Part shown: positions 10,177 to 21,912 of the stretch, one piece after another | Numbering within the stretch: position 1 is the stretch's first letter | Layout of the letters: each line of letters begins with the position of its first letter | Source: Pezicula radicicola | Lineage: Eukaryota > Ascomycota > Leotiomycetes > Helotiales > Dermateaceae | DNA length: 64,000 bases | Assembly (NCBI GenBank): GCA_003008705.1 | Contig: PDUO01000011.1 | Coordinates: 921,956 to 985,955, forward strand | Reading direction: 5' to 3' | Translations under genes and position numbers: made by a program | Notes under the pieces: generated by a model | The model's database searches: none | What the model saw: the letters and a program-made list of their open reading frames with translations, nothing else | Told to the model about the DNA's origin: nothing

Positions 10177-10914
10177 ATGTCTCTCTCATCACATGCTATT
10201 GCGCCACTTGTTCCAAAAGTAGATTGTTCGGAGGACTATTACAATGAACTCGCCAAGACCTACGAGAGCGCATTCTCCCACGATCCAGGACTCCATAAGT
10301 TCATCAATGCTGCCTTGTCACAGCTGCCGCCCAATTCCCAGATCCTTGACGTTGGATGCGGAACCGGAAAACCAGTGTCAACAACCATGGCCTCCAATGG
10401 TCACCAAGTCTTGGGAATTGATCTTTCTCAGGCAATGATTGATCAATGCCGCCGCCAGGTCCCTGGTGGTCACTTTGAACAAGCCCACATGCTTGAATGG
10501 AGCCCCAAGGAGAGCTTGCAAGCGGATGGGATCTTCTGCATCTTATCACTGTTCCTGTTAAGTCGCACAGAAATGTCGGTTATGGCAGAAAGGCTCTCAT
10601 CGTGGATTCGTCCAGATGGGATTCTCTGTATTGGCACCATCGCAGCCGAGGATCTGCAAACCGCCCCAGAGATGTTTGATGAGGCGGGACTCTGTGCAAG
10701 TGGTGTTGAGATGACCTTCATGGGCTCCAGATGTGAGATGACGGCTTTTACGAAGGAGGGTTGGAGGAGAGTATTGGGCGACGCTGGATTCGAAGTATTT
10801 TATACTCAGACGGACTTGTTTGTGCCACGGAGGTCGCCTGAAATACCCTCAGACGATGAGATGCATTACTTTATCATGGCTAGGAAGACCAAGCAGGAGA
10901 TTTTGAAGCTATAG
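10177..10914 (+). CDS. Class I SAM-dependent methyltransferase
   Basis: An intronless protein of 245 residues with the ATG at 10177 in good context (CAAAATG). Motif I, ILDVGCGTG, lies at about 56-64 and binds S-adenosylmethionine. GIDLSQAMIDQCRRQ is the acidic loop/motif II region, and SWIRPDGILCIGT is the post-motif III strand, together making a complete Rossmann methyltransferase fold. The substrate cannot be read from sequence; such small-molecule methyltransferases often act in secondary metabolism. The gene is isolated in a repeat-bearing stretch with no biosynthetic neighbours on either side, so its role is open. Confidence 0.85.
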   Translation: MSLSSHAIAPLVPKVDCSEDYYNELAKTYESAFSHDPGLHKFINAALSQLPPNSQILDVGCGTGKPVSTTMASNGHQVLGIDLSQAMIDQCRRQVPGGHFEQAHMLEWSPKESLQADGIFCILSLFLLSRTEMSVMAERLSSWIRPDGILCIGTIAAEDLQTAPEMFDEAGLCASGVEMTFMGSRCEMTAFTKEGWRRVLGDAGFEVFYTQTDLFVPRRSPEIPSDDEMHYFIMARKTKQEILKL

Positions 10915-12261
10915 GCAACCGTATGGGTTTCCAAACGTGGATACATGCAACGGATGCTCAATATACATGCCATCTGGACGCCTGATCTCCGGGTAGGAGA
11001 AGGGGAGGAAATCCCCTAGAAGGTACATATATAAGAAGCAGCCTCCGTAACTGAAAAAAGGGAAGGGGAACACTTGTGCCAAAGAAGAATTCTCCATAGA
11101 AGATAGATATCTCGACCAGTAGAAAATCAACCTACGGGAACGAAGTCATTCCCATTTCAGTCTTGTTAAGTGGCCCGCCACTCAAGACGATATAGTGAAA
11201 TCCTAAGTACTAATCAAGAACTGATTTGTAGAGTCGCACTCGCGAACGATTAATTAGAATAAATACCGAAGGCTAGATATATATACATATGTGTGTGTGT
11301 GTGTGTGTGTTACGTATAATCAGATGTACCGTTTTTCTAGAATTATTATTCTTTTTCAATTTTAGAGTTCAACGTAGACCTGTAATATTTGCCTACTGGT
11401 AAAGCAACTATGACAAAACAGTTAGTTGAAAATAACAGCTTCATCAGGGGCAAGGTCATCTCGGACTTGGAACGGGATGCTTGTAGCTTACCTCTACCAA
11501 AATTTAGATACACGCCGGCTCGGACGTTATCAGGTCTTTCTATCCAAAAGTACGCTTCCGCCGTGCCTTTATTCACCAGCTGCGATTGAAGTGCAAAAGT
11601 TGCTGGGTGAAATTCCGAGATGCCCCGTAATCCCGTCGGGCGGTTTCTTCACAAGTCGTCGCTCAGCTGCCATGTTCTAACCATCTCCTAGTCCGGTTAC
11701 GATAGTTTATATCAGATAACCATGGTTAGTCCCAATCTGGCATTGCGAGCCTTGCTTGGAGAGCATCGGTGACTGAAACATCTTATTTGCTTCGTGGTGA
11801 ACTATCGTGACGCCGAATGCTTCATGGATAGGATTAGAATGCCAGAACTTAGAGCTGAATATAATCAAGAAACACATCATAGAACAACAATGATTTGTCC
11901 GTGCTTCAGGAGGCCCTACATCATAAAGACTGTAAGGATTAATGTACGGTAGTTGTATGCATTTAGGGCATGAAACCGCTCTATGATCAAGCTGTAAGCG
12001 ACGACCGACTCATATCAGACTTTCGGCAGGCAGAGGTGACAAAAAGCTTGGTGATGTTGAGGGAGGTGGTGTCCAATGCAGGTGTCGCTGTGAAAGGCTT
12101 ATCACTTCAGCAGAAAATGACGCTGCAGCAGTACATCTGATTAGCACATGATGAAACTAACAAATTTAAATTAGCGGAAGAACACCACTCGTTTGTATTG
12201 AAGGGCAAGCACATCGAATGCATAGGCCAATAGTGATAGACATGATATAGGGAAACAGGAC
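10915..12261. other. Intergenic region with TG microsatellite
   Basis: No gene is supported. Short overlapping frames at 11346-11680 occur on both strands without motifs. A (TG)n run lies at 11290-11310. Confidence 0.55.
11290..11310. repeat. (TG)n microsatellite
   Basis: About ten uninterrupted TG dinucleotides. Confidence 0.95.
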
Positions 12262-13986
12262 TCACACGTTGCTCCCTATCTCGGCTTGAACTTTCCTCCA
12301 GTCAAACTTGATGCCGTGTTCGTGTTGTCTCGCCCATACAGCTTCCAGGAGCTCTAAAGCGCGATCCGCATACTAGAATTGTTAGAAACACTTGACATCA
12401 CATCCAAGGGGGCACCTACATATAAATTAAGACTGCTATTGGACCCCAGTTTATGGCGGACCAGTTCCTCGTTTTCAATATCGTTAAAAAGGGCTGCACC
12501 TGCGGTAAATAGGCCCCAGTGAAGGCCCATCTCTAAGCCAACGCCCTCAGGCATTTCCTTCGCGATATGGAGAATATCGTTGATGGCCTTGGAAACGGTT
12601 TCAGGTTGTGGTCGGGTTCGGAGAGGATCAACAATATGGTCGAGGTATATAATGGAAGCGTATACGCAGGATTTTGTGCTATCGAATGACTCGGCCTCGA
12701 GCCTTTCAGCAGATGAGAGTTTCCGGTCTTGAGCCCGCCAATCGTTCGGTTGCTCCCTGATTTCTGCAGGGACAGTATTCCACCATTGGATGAGATCTTC
12801 GTAGATCCTAGCTGCCTTTTCTTCAATAATCGACGGATTCTCCATACCAAAGCCTGTCATAGAGTCTTGTGACAGACTTGAAAGCTTTGCCATGAATGTC
12901 ATTAGGGTATGGAAATTGTCTACCATAACCCCGTCCTGATCATAGGAGGGCCAAGTAGAATTGGCGATTTTTGTCGGGCCTGTGGAGCTGGTCTCGAGCC
13001 AATAGTTTCCTTCGATCAATGGACCGCGACCTGCAAACAAGGATCCAGATACGTCGAGCAGAGCAAAAAACCGAGTGAGAAAGGAAGAAGATTGTGGACC
13101 TCCTCGGTACTGTATCAAGTCTCTTGCGCCCTGGAGGTGCTCTCTCCACCGACCTGACTGCGACAATGAAATCTAAGCTCTTTTAGTTGATGTTAGTTAT
13201 CACAACGAAATAAAACCGACATACCTCATAAACACACAGAATGAGGCATGAACCAAGAGTGGAGTTCGAACGAGCTGTGGTGGGGTTAGAAAGTGCAGAG
13301 TTTAGTTCTCGTAGTGCCATAGAGTAATGCTTCGTGGCAGTCCGTTCGTGCTGGGGCTGGACTCGAGCTAGATGGCCCGCTGCAAGTGCAATCATAGAAT
13401 GAAGTAGAGCCGGAGAGCTTGTTGCGTATGGGACCAGCTCCATATAAAATGGATTCGATTCGCTGTCGTTTGGATATGCTATCATCCTAGAACAGAACGT
13501 GATCTGCTTTATGTTAATAACTTCAAGGCGATAGGTAGCTCGAGTAAAAAGCCTCCTTACAAAATGATGGATGAACGGAATTGTTGTCCGAGTTACATTT
13601 GGAAACTCTACGACAAAGGTATCTTTTGGAAGTCTTCGCATTTGTACAGAGTCCATTCGTGACGTTGTCGCCACAATGGCCTTTGAGGACTCATGTTGCA
13701 GGCGTTTCCCACGAGATTCGCCTTTGGGTTGCTTGTGCTGCCAGGTACACTCCAACAGCAGTCTTTGACACCTCCCACAAGAAGGCTTCAGTTCATCGCA
13801 TTTCACTTTGCCTCCACGACACGTTAAACAGCCTTTCCGGCGCGTCAGTATCATCCCTGAAGAGTTTGCGACGCGCGCAATGCAAGGAGGGGTCCTCACC
13901 GGTTGTCGTCCGTTGTACAGGTGGCTTGATGCCTTTGCCGGGAGCCATGTTGTCAGAGCGGGAATAGGGGTGTTGGCATTGTTCAT
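12262..13986 (-). CDS. Zn2Cys6 fungal transcription factor
   Basis: Exons on the minus strand are 13561-13986, 13225-13503, 12420-13172 and 12262-12372, giving about 522 residues. The start is the ATG at 13986. A binuclear zinc cluster of form C-X2-C-X6-C-X6-C-X2-C-X6-C sits at residues 53-80 (KGCLTCRGGKVKCDELKPSC). A fungal-specific regulatory domain follows, with ILCVYEISLSQSG formed across a splice. The C-terminal exon, ending AEIGSNV, is recovered only by splicing at 12373-12419. The proposed intron at 13504-13560 is 57 bp and in frame, with GTAAGG donor and TTAAC branch; if retained, the protein gains 19 residues (541 total). It is nuclear and DNA-binding. It lies directly next to an Atg22-like transporter and near a hydantoinase-type gene, which suggests it could regulate them. 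Its targets are unknown. Confidence 0.87.
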
Positions 13987-14642
13987 GGAGGAGAGGCACC
14001 AATAGAGGAGATGGAGATACACAGAGATGAAGGATTGTTGAAGGACCGGACGACGTTGAAGTTGAGCGCTTGCTCTTCGCTTTCGGGATGTGGATTTACT
14101 CCAACTCCCGTACAGTGAACTAAGCTCAAAGCAGAACCTTGGAAGTCTGTGCTGGACCTCGCCCTACCACCCTCCCCAAAGAATATTCCCCCACGTGCTC
14201 TAGTGGCAAAACTGTAGTAGCAAATTAGACCCTATTTTACGATGTAGCATGGTGTCGTGCATTCCAGATTGTTGCTGGGCCCAGGTTAGCTGATAATCAA
14301 GAACAAAGAAGCAATAGCCGATCGACTGTATATTCTTTCTATGGCAATCCGTCTTAATAGGTTGACTCGGTTAGCTGCACGGAGATTATAGTATGAGATT
14401 ATTCCATAATTGGATATTTATATTCATCATTGCACGAGTAGTGCTCATGGCACGGCTGATTCGAAGTTATTGAATCGGCGATCCCTTTACTTTACGTGTC
14501 AGGTTGCGGCCAGGTGCATCGACGATCTTCAACTGGAGAGCACCGGCACTACTGTACTTCAACAATACCACCCCGCTATTGCTCCTTATTTCTGGTAATT
14601 GGTAGATCATCATCATTACTATGGAACACATCTATAAACTAT
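13987..14642. other. Intergenic region
   Basis: This is the promoter side of the Zn2Cys6 gene and the 3' side of the Atg22-like gene. No gene or repeat is recognised. Confidence 0.5.
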
Positions 14643-16435
14643 CTAAACATTCTTCGAGGTATCATCGTCCAATGCAACCTTCCTCAAATCATGAGCCTCT
14701 CTAGCAAGATATGCAGCACATTCCTTGCGGCTCTTGACTTCGCTGATGAAAAATATCCCAACCCATGGCACAAATACCAAAGCAGCAGCAAAGGGGAAGG
14801 CCGTCCATTGGTTCCCGTTCGCATCCACAATTGCGCTCGACACGATGGGTCCAATCCAGGCTGATCCTTTTGAAACTATCCCGAGAAGACCAAAAAACAT
14901 GTATTCTCTACCACGGGGAACTAACTCGGCCATGAAGGCCTGTCCGTAGGAGAATTGCGCTCCCATTGAAATTCCGTATTGAGCGTTGAAGAACCAAAAT
15001 TCCCAAAGGTTATGATAGCCAACTTTTGTTGTCCAGATACCAATCATGCCCCATAACGCAACAAGGAGACAGAAGAAGTTGGTAATTTGAAGCATGGTTT
15101 TCGTACGAAGCTTAAGCAGTTTCTGAATATAGTATGCTCCAAATACTCCAACAGCAGCAGACCCTCCTTGGACCATAATAAGATAGGTATTTTGGGTAGC
15201 TGAGAAGACGACGACCTGGGTCTGCGCAATTGAAACGAGAGTGAGTGTTGTTGAGATGCCGTCTGCGAGGAGGAAAAACGCGACTAAGTACCAAAAGGTT
15301 TGTGAAAGCTTCAAGACTTGCTTTCCAGCAAAGTAGGTCTGCTTGAAACCCAGCGTGAGGTATGAAGTCTTAGGAGGGAGTGGTGGTCCAGGCCGTTTCT
15401 TCTCCCAAAGAAACCAAGGAATAGCCAGCACAATCCAAAATCCAGTACACACTGCAACGGACACCGAATATCCCCAATTGTTTTGCGCCACGGAGTCGTT
15501 CGCACCAATCCCAGCAAGAGCAGCGAGCGAGAGTGCTCCGCAAACGGTAAATCCAACATTGTTCCAAAAGTAGCTCATGTTCATGATCTTTGAACGCGCC
15601 ATCGAGCATTTATATTCGTATTCGTCTTCGCTGAGTTTCCCATCAAGGAATTCGTCTCTGGCAGTCCTAACTTCTGGAAGATCGTGTGAAAGCTTTGGGA
15701 AGATTGCGTTGAAGAAAACATACGATGCCCAAAATGCGACCGCTAGGTCATTGTCAGACATCACTCAAAGCTTGGGGGGGTACGGTAAAGATTGCTTACC
15801 ACTCAATATATACAATGCCATGGCTATCCTCCATTTCGATGCTGTGGTGATACCAAGAAAGCCAAATTCGAAGGCCCAGCAAATGATAGAAAATACTCGA
15901 ACTACCCACGGATTCCAGCTACCATAATCTGCAAGAGATCCTACACCGATGAACAAGAGAGCTTGTGAGACGAAAGTCAAGCCGGTCGATATAAGAACAA
16001 CGGATGTGTATGCCTTGGTTTTATTTCCTCCACCCCAAAATACGTGGCAAGGAGCCGTGGTATCGACATCGCAAGATTGGCTTCCAAGAGGTAGAACGTT
16101 GGGATTGAATCCCGCTTGATATATCAAGTTTTGGAAGAGGAGATTGGAACTGTGGCAGGATGGTTAACTATTGTGGTCTTTGTTTAGATTGCGCATTTTC
16201 AAGGTGCTCACTATTGAAACGACCCAATGCCATTGTTACCGGCATAGTAAGTGTAGTAAGAGTAGACTTCCTTATTCGTAGCTGGCGAGTCGTTGCTATT
16301 GTAGTGATGGAGGTCGGTGGGCGACAAGTCTACACTCCCCTTTGGATCAGGAGCCGCTACCGCCGAGAAGGGCAGCTTCCCTATTGCATCATGCTCAACT
16401 GGAAGACGGCGGTCTGTGACTGATCCTTCTGACAT
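14643..16435 (-). CDS. Atg22-like vacuolar effluxer (MFS-type)
   Basis: Exons on the minus strand are 16212-16435, 15800-16149 and 14643-15763, giving 564 residues. The start is the ATG at 16435. The N-terminal cytosolic tail of about 70 residues leads into SYYTYYAGNNGIGSFQYSN, then FQNLIYQAGFNP, and about ten to twelve hydrophobic segments. The family (vacuole effluxer Atg22-like, MFS fold) in yeast exports amino acids from the vacuole after autophagic breakdown. Late motifs QYGISMGAQFSYGQAFMAEL and EYMFFGLLGIVSKGSAWIGP are typical. Both introns have GT-AG ends, and the first splice removes an in-frame TAG. Filamentous fungi have several paralogues, so this may not be the canonical Atg22. 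The gene is head-to-head with the hydantoinase/DUF917 gene. Confidence 0.83.
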
Positions 16436-17054
16436 GGTGCTGCGGGACACGAGTCTTCAAAGTTTGCTAAGGTGGACGTCGCTCTACTGTACTGTACTTG
16501 TAGAGACGGGCTAATGCAGGGACGGGATGGCCGTAGAACGCGGCTTTCTTCGTAGTGATACAGTACCTACTTCGTAAGTCAATAACAAAAAGCCTCCACC
16601 GTCGGCATATACAAAGTGATACAAGGTCCTCTGACAGAGGAGTTGTTGGGGAAGGATAGCTAGACTGCCCAAGAGCGCACCAAAGGCCAGTAATAACGTC
16701 GACTCCGTCAGCCCATATCTTCCCAATCCCCTTGTAGGGAGTAGCATTAAGTATTATTATTGTTTGCTACATGTGGAGGATATACCGAGGGGAGACCCGT
16801 CTTGGGGGGCTTCTCCCGCTTTTTGGACTTTTCCAGTTCGGGGTGCATCCAGGGTGGTCCGACTGCATTGAGCCATTGGAGCGAGCAATTGAGCTAGCGG
16901 CTCTTGGTTGAGTAGCACTCTGCTGAGGGTTAATCTAGCCGACGAGAAACATTTATTGGGTGCCAAGTCAGATAAGACTCCGCCGCCTTCCGCTCCGAGG
17001 GCTCCCACAGTCCACTCCACTCCGCTACCTTCGCTTGGCGCTCGAAATCCTCCG

Positions 17055-17113
17055 AGATGGTCCTAGATGATCCTAGATAGTCCTATCATATCGTAGATAG
17101 TCCTAAATAGCCT
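17055..17113. repeat. 10-bp degenerate tandem repeat
   Basis: About six units on the pattern AGATRGTCCT, with exact 10-bp spacing at 17055, 17065, 17075, 17085, 17095 and 17105. The fourth and sixth units are the most diverged. Confidence 0.75.
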
Positions 17114-17262
17114 ACAATGGCCCAAAACCAGACAAGGTCGTCTCCACACAGTCGGGTCTGTTGAAAAGATGTTGGTGGTGTCTCACAGTACTGTACACCA
17201 TCTCCCATCTCCCATCTCCAGCATGGTTGTCCCGTGTTTCTCCCTCAGCCCTGCCAATACCG

Positions 17263-17290
17263 TACAGTAGTACTGTACGTACTGTACATA
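17263..17290. repeat. TACTGTAC palindrome cluster
   Basis: Three overlapping GTACAGTA/GTACTGTAC units in alternating orientation can form a small hairpin. Similar single palindromes occur in many other intergenic regions of this window. Confidence 0.75.
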
Positions 17291-17832
17291 CAGAGTACCC
17301 CAACCGTCAATGTCTCCTCGCTCGTAGGGCCCACAGACTGTTGGGTCGATGCATTACTACTCGGACTAGATGGATGATCTTGCCGGTATCCCTCGTTAAC
17401 TCCCAAACTCGGCATCCCAACTCCCAGATCTAGCCGGCGACACCTCCTGGTTGCTTGCTCCTTAGTGACTCGTAAGTCGTGAGTAAGATGTTGTTAGCCT
17501 TAGGGCGCCTATGAATAATACTTATCTAGGAGGTAATACCTTACAAGTGCTGTTGTAACACTCTGTCTTAGGCTCTTAGCCGATGAAAGCCTCTTTCTGG
17601 TAACCGACTTCGCGCCGAATTGTCGCTGAATAATGGGAGTACATACTGGAAATACTGGGAATAGCCAACTAAATGGCCAATGAAGAGTCTGCAGAAACAC
17701 CCGCACAACTAGTTACCTTCCACCGTTAAAGTATCCCTTTCAACATCAGCCCCGATGTCTCTTAAAGCAGTGTGAAGAGCCCCTTCGTTTCCGGACTAAC
17801 ATCTTGACTCTTTCCCTCCCTTTTCGCTGTCG

Positions 17833-20800
17833 ATGATGCCCTCTAAAGTACTCTCCTATGTGATTGGCATTGACGTAGGAGGCACCAATACCGTAAGTCA
17901 CTTGGTTATTTTGATGCTCATAAGTAAAGGTTAACCACCTTCAGGATGCCGTAGTCTTACAAGAAAACAATGTCATTGCATGGCACAAGACACCAACTAC
18001 CACCGATATCCAAGCCGGTGTGGAAAATGCCATCAAGGCTGTTATGCAGAAGGCGGCGATACCCGCCGCCAATGTGAAGTCGGTGAAAATTGGCACAACA
18101 GTAAGTCTCAATGTTTTACTTCTACGGTAGCCCACCTCGATTCTGTCCAACTACCGGCACCATCTACCAAGGGTGTCGTCCTTAGACGGCACTTTCTGAG
18201 TAGTTATTTACCGACATATTCTGACTGTCAAACGCAGCAATTCGTGAATGCCGTCTTAGAACAGGACTCAAACAAACTGGACAAGGTCGCTGTGATCCGA
18301 CTATGCGGTCCTTATTCCAAAGGGTCGCCTCCTTTTGGTGTGTACTTCGAGCTTATTCTATGCTGGAACTAGCTAATTATTCCAAGCCGACTTTCCACCT
18401 ACACTACGTACTCTTATGGAAGGTCATTATGGATATGTGGATGGTGGTTTTCAAGGTATCTATATATGCACCTTGCTGCCAAAGCGATACATGCTGACCT
18501 CTATTAGTTGATGGAACCCCAATCCTCGAGTTAAATGTTGAGCAGCTAAAAGAGCAAGCCTCCATAATCAAGTCCAAATCGATCACGAGTATCGTAGTGA
18601 TTGGCATATACTCGCCATCAAACCCGAAACAAGAAGAGCAGGCTCGAGACATTCTAGCTGCTGAGCTAGGACCAGATTATGATATCTCTTGCTCTTTTGC
18701 TATTGGCCGGCTTGGCTTTCTTGAGCGAGAGAATGCTAGCATTCTGAACGCGAGTTTGAGACGTTTTGCACGCCATGTCATCGCTGGCTTTGCCTATGCC
18801 GTGCATGAGCTAGGAGGTGGGAAATTATACATCACGCTGAATGACGGCACCCTCAGTAAGGCCACTACAGCTGCAGAATATCCTGTTCGTTGCTTCTCTT
18901 CCGGCCCAACGAACAGTGCTCGAGGGGCTGCCTTGCTCGCAAAGGGAGAAAAAACTTCCGATGCAGATGAGAGAGAAGTTCTTGTTGTCGATGTCGGAGG
19001 GTATGGTTCAACTGCTCAAAGTTCCCTTGCATTTGATTTGTCATTATGCTGACACATGCGTTTAGCACGACAACCGATATTTGCTGCCTGCTCAAAAGCG
19101 GATATCCAAGGCAATCAGCAGCATTCGTCAAGATCGCTGGCGTGAGAACAAACTTTACCATACCGGATGTGCATAGCATCGCAATTGGTGGTGGTTCTAT
19201 CGTTCGGAAGTCTGAAAACGACCGTACGTCAATTGGTCCAGATTCAGTTGGCGCAAGATTAGAAAGAGAAGGCATCTTCTTTGGTGGTAACATTCTGACT
19301 GTAAGTTCTCCAGTGGCACTTGAACCATCCTGGCCCTAATACTTTTAGGCTACCGACCTTATTCTTTCTAATGATAAAACCCTGAGTAAAGTTTCATCGG
19401 AAATTAAAACTACTGGTCTTCGCGAAATTGAGAGAAAGGTTGAACAAGCTATTGATCTTGTCAAGACTAAGCAAGGAGACGCAAAATTAATTCTAGTGGG
19501 AGGCGGTAGCATAATAATTGGCAATCAAATTGCTGGCGTTGACGAAGTCGTCCGGCCAAAGTACTTGGAAGTGGCAAATGCAGTTGGTGCCGCTGTAGGT
19601 GAACCAGCACATACTAGTTGTGACCACGCTAATGGCTATTAGATTGGAAAGATTAGCGGTGCTGTTGATGCAGTTGTTGTTCCCGGCATCAAGACCATAG
19701 AACAAGAAATCGAAGCTGCCAAATTATTAGCAATCGAGCGATGTGTGGCTGCCGGTGGAGACAAGAAAACGATTGAGGTTGTTGAAGTCGAGGTGGTTCC
19801 GGTATCTTACACGACGAATGGCGCAACAAACCTGCTTGTTCGAGTCGTTGGCGATCTTCTCGACGTCTTCGAAGAGACTAGCGATGCAGATTTGCCTAAC
19901 TGGCGAGGAGATGTCTTCGCAAAATCTTCGGTTGACATATTAGCAATGCCTGCGAAAGCATCATCATATGAAGTAACGGAAAAGGTTGATCTGGAATTAT
20001 ATCGCCCTAGAATTGATGGCGACACCTGGTACTTGTCGGAAACAGATCTTAATTTTCTTGTTGACGGGACTGGAGTGCTTGGCGTGGGCAGTTGTGGGGA
20101 GCCATATCCAACGTACTTGGCCTGTATGCTGGCTTTGAAAAATGGAGTAAGACTTAGGATCTTGAGGCATGATACGATACCTGAAGATGCTATCATTCTA
20201 GGTGCTGGTTTCATGGTATGCGGGCTTCTGTCTCTCATAGGGCGTCATACTGACAATTTCTCTAGGGATCACCAGGCGTTTACCTTGAGCGCATACCAGG
20301 CCTAGTAGAGTAGGTTGCTTAAGTAATCTACGTTGAACAGTGCTAATCATCTCATAGAGTAACTCAGGCGATAGATTGTGTGTTAGAGGCCGCCGGCCTA
20401 GAATCGTTCGACTGCGTTATTCCCAACGAAATCGGTGGACTAAACGCCTTTGAGGCACTCCTAGCAGGAAGCCGATTTGATAAAGCTACATTAGATACCG
20501 ACTGTGTTGCACGAGCGTACCCCAAAGTGTGGCAAACAGTGCGATGTCTAGATGATGTCCCAGTGACTCCTTCCGCAGTGACAGACGGCAATGGAAGGAA
20601 AAAGGTAAGACAATCTGGTCGCGGAAAAATATTGTCAAAAGCTTACCTATCTCGGATGAAGGTCTTTGCTTCCTCACCTAACAACATTATTGCTGAAAAT
20701 TGGATGCGAGACGCATGCACAGATCAAGGCTCACTCGCAGGGATGTGCGTCAATCCAATGATGGGTGCCGAAGCCAAAGGGTTGCCCCAAAACAGTTTCT

Positions 20801-21438
20801 CATATGGTGAGTGTCGCTGCATATTTGACCAAAAACTATTGACTAACCTCAAGTGTATTACAGCCTGGAGTATTGGACGCACCATAGCCCTTGCTCGCTT
20901 CCAAAAGAAAGATCCCATCGGCGCACTTCTCGAAGCAGAAAACGGTGTTCTTCTCTACAGTGGGAAGATCATATCCGTAACTCGTCATGTAGCAGAAGGC
21001 TTTACCAGAGGTAGTGTCTTGTTAGAGCCGGCATCTCTAGATGGCGAAGTCGACATGTCCACTTCCCTCTGGGTAGATTTTGAGAACGAAAATCTTGTAG
21101 CAATCGAACGAGCAGAGGGGAGGGAAGATAAAGTTCTAGCCGTCTGTCCAGATCTCATCACATTCCTCGATATGGCCAACGGCGCACCCTTAGGAATCTC
21201 CGACTACAAGTACGGTCTGCGTGTCTGCGTTATCGCACTCCCAGCACCGCCAGTTTGGACAACTGAGAAGGGATTGGAAATGGGCGGCCCCCAAGCTTTT
21301 GAGTAAGTGCATCTCTTTCTACCCAAACTACTTGTCTTCTGACTTGATTTGTCTAGTCTCGATATGGGGTACCAAGGTGTCAGTGTCGGTACTTATAAAG
21401 CGCCTAGATCTGTATTTGAGATGTTCGGTGATATATAG
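17833..21438 (+). CDS. Hydantoinase/oxoprolinase-DUF917 fusion protein
   Basis: Thirteen exons: 17833-17892, 17945-18100, 18238-18337, 18387-18455, 18508-19000, 19066-19300, 19349-19594, 19643-20215, 20266-20309, 20358-20604, 20662-20806, 20864-21302 and 21357-21438. Joined, they give 962 residues with every junction in frame. The N-terminal half is a hydantoinase/oxoprolinase (ASKHA fold): phosphate-binding IGIDVGGTNTD at 11-21, then VDVGGTTTD near 289-297 and SIAIGGGSIV. The C-terminal third (from about 580) matches the DUF917 style, with GTGVLGVGSCGEP near 595-607 and SYAWSIGRTIALAR later. Relatives open cyclic amides such as hydantoins or 5-oxoproline with ATP; the exact substrate is unknown. 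Many introns are 45-60 bp. It sits head-to-head with an Atg22-like transporter and near a Zn2Cys6 regulator. Confidence 0.9.
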
Positions 21439-21771
21439 AAAGGTCTGTTCTGTAAAGTTAAGGTGCCTTTGCTTCTTAGTATATAGACCTTGAATGATAC
21501 CCCCGTCCCGCTTTTTAGGCCTCCTTTATCACTATATCACTTAAGTGATGCAAGTCATAACTTTCAGTAGCTTGTGATAATGTAGCTTTTGGTGCAGTCG
21601 AAGACTCGCGAGCTGAACAGGAGTAGTGCGCACTTGTCAATACCTACCTACTACCAGTACCGGACTACCACCAACAAGAATTTACAGAGTCATTTTTCCG
21701 TTTCTTAACGAATATCTTATCCTTCTCCCAAAACCCAAATATCTTCGAACATAAGCAGTTTCAATAATAAT
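21439..21771. other. Intergenic region
   Basis: No gene or repeat is seen in these 333 bp. Confidence 0.5.
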
Positions 21772-21912
21772 ATGGTTTCACATGCTAAATACTTTGCATC
21801 ACGCTCAACAGAGATAATTGGCATAGTCGGGTGTTACATTTTCCTTGTCGGCGCATTTTGCTAGCTATCGCGAAATCGAGGCTTTCCTACAGACACGCCT
21901 CATAATCAAGCT

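Larger units (their letters stand above)
16436..17832. other. Divergent intergenic region with palindromes and a 10-bp repeat
   Basis: It lies between the 5' ends of the Atg22-like and hydantoinase genes. No gene is supported. It holds three TACTGTAC-type palindrome clusters (16485-16497, 17185-17196, 17263-17290) and a 10-bp tandem repeat at 17055-17113. Confidence 0.6.

Noticed and set aside
11346..11680. Overlapping frames on both strands
   Set aside because: Mutually overlapping, short and without motifs; typical chance frames.
14003..14022. Longer N-terminus of the Zn2Cys6 protein
   Set aside because: No ATG there; the ATG at 13986 is the first in frame.
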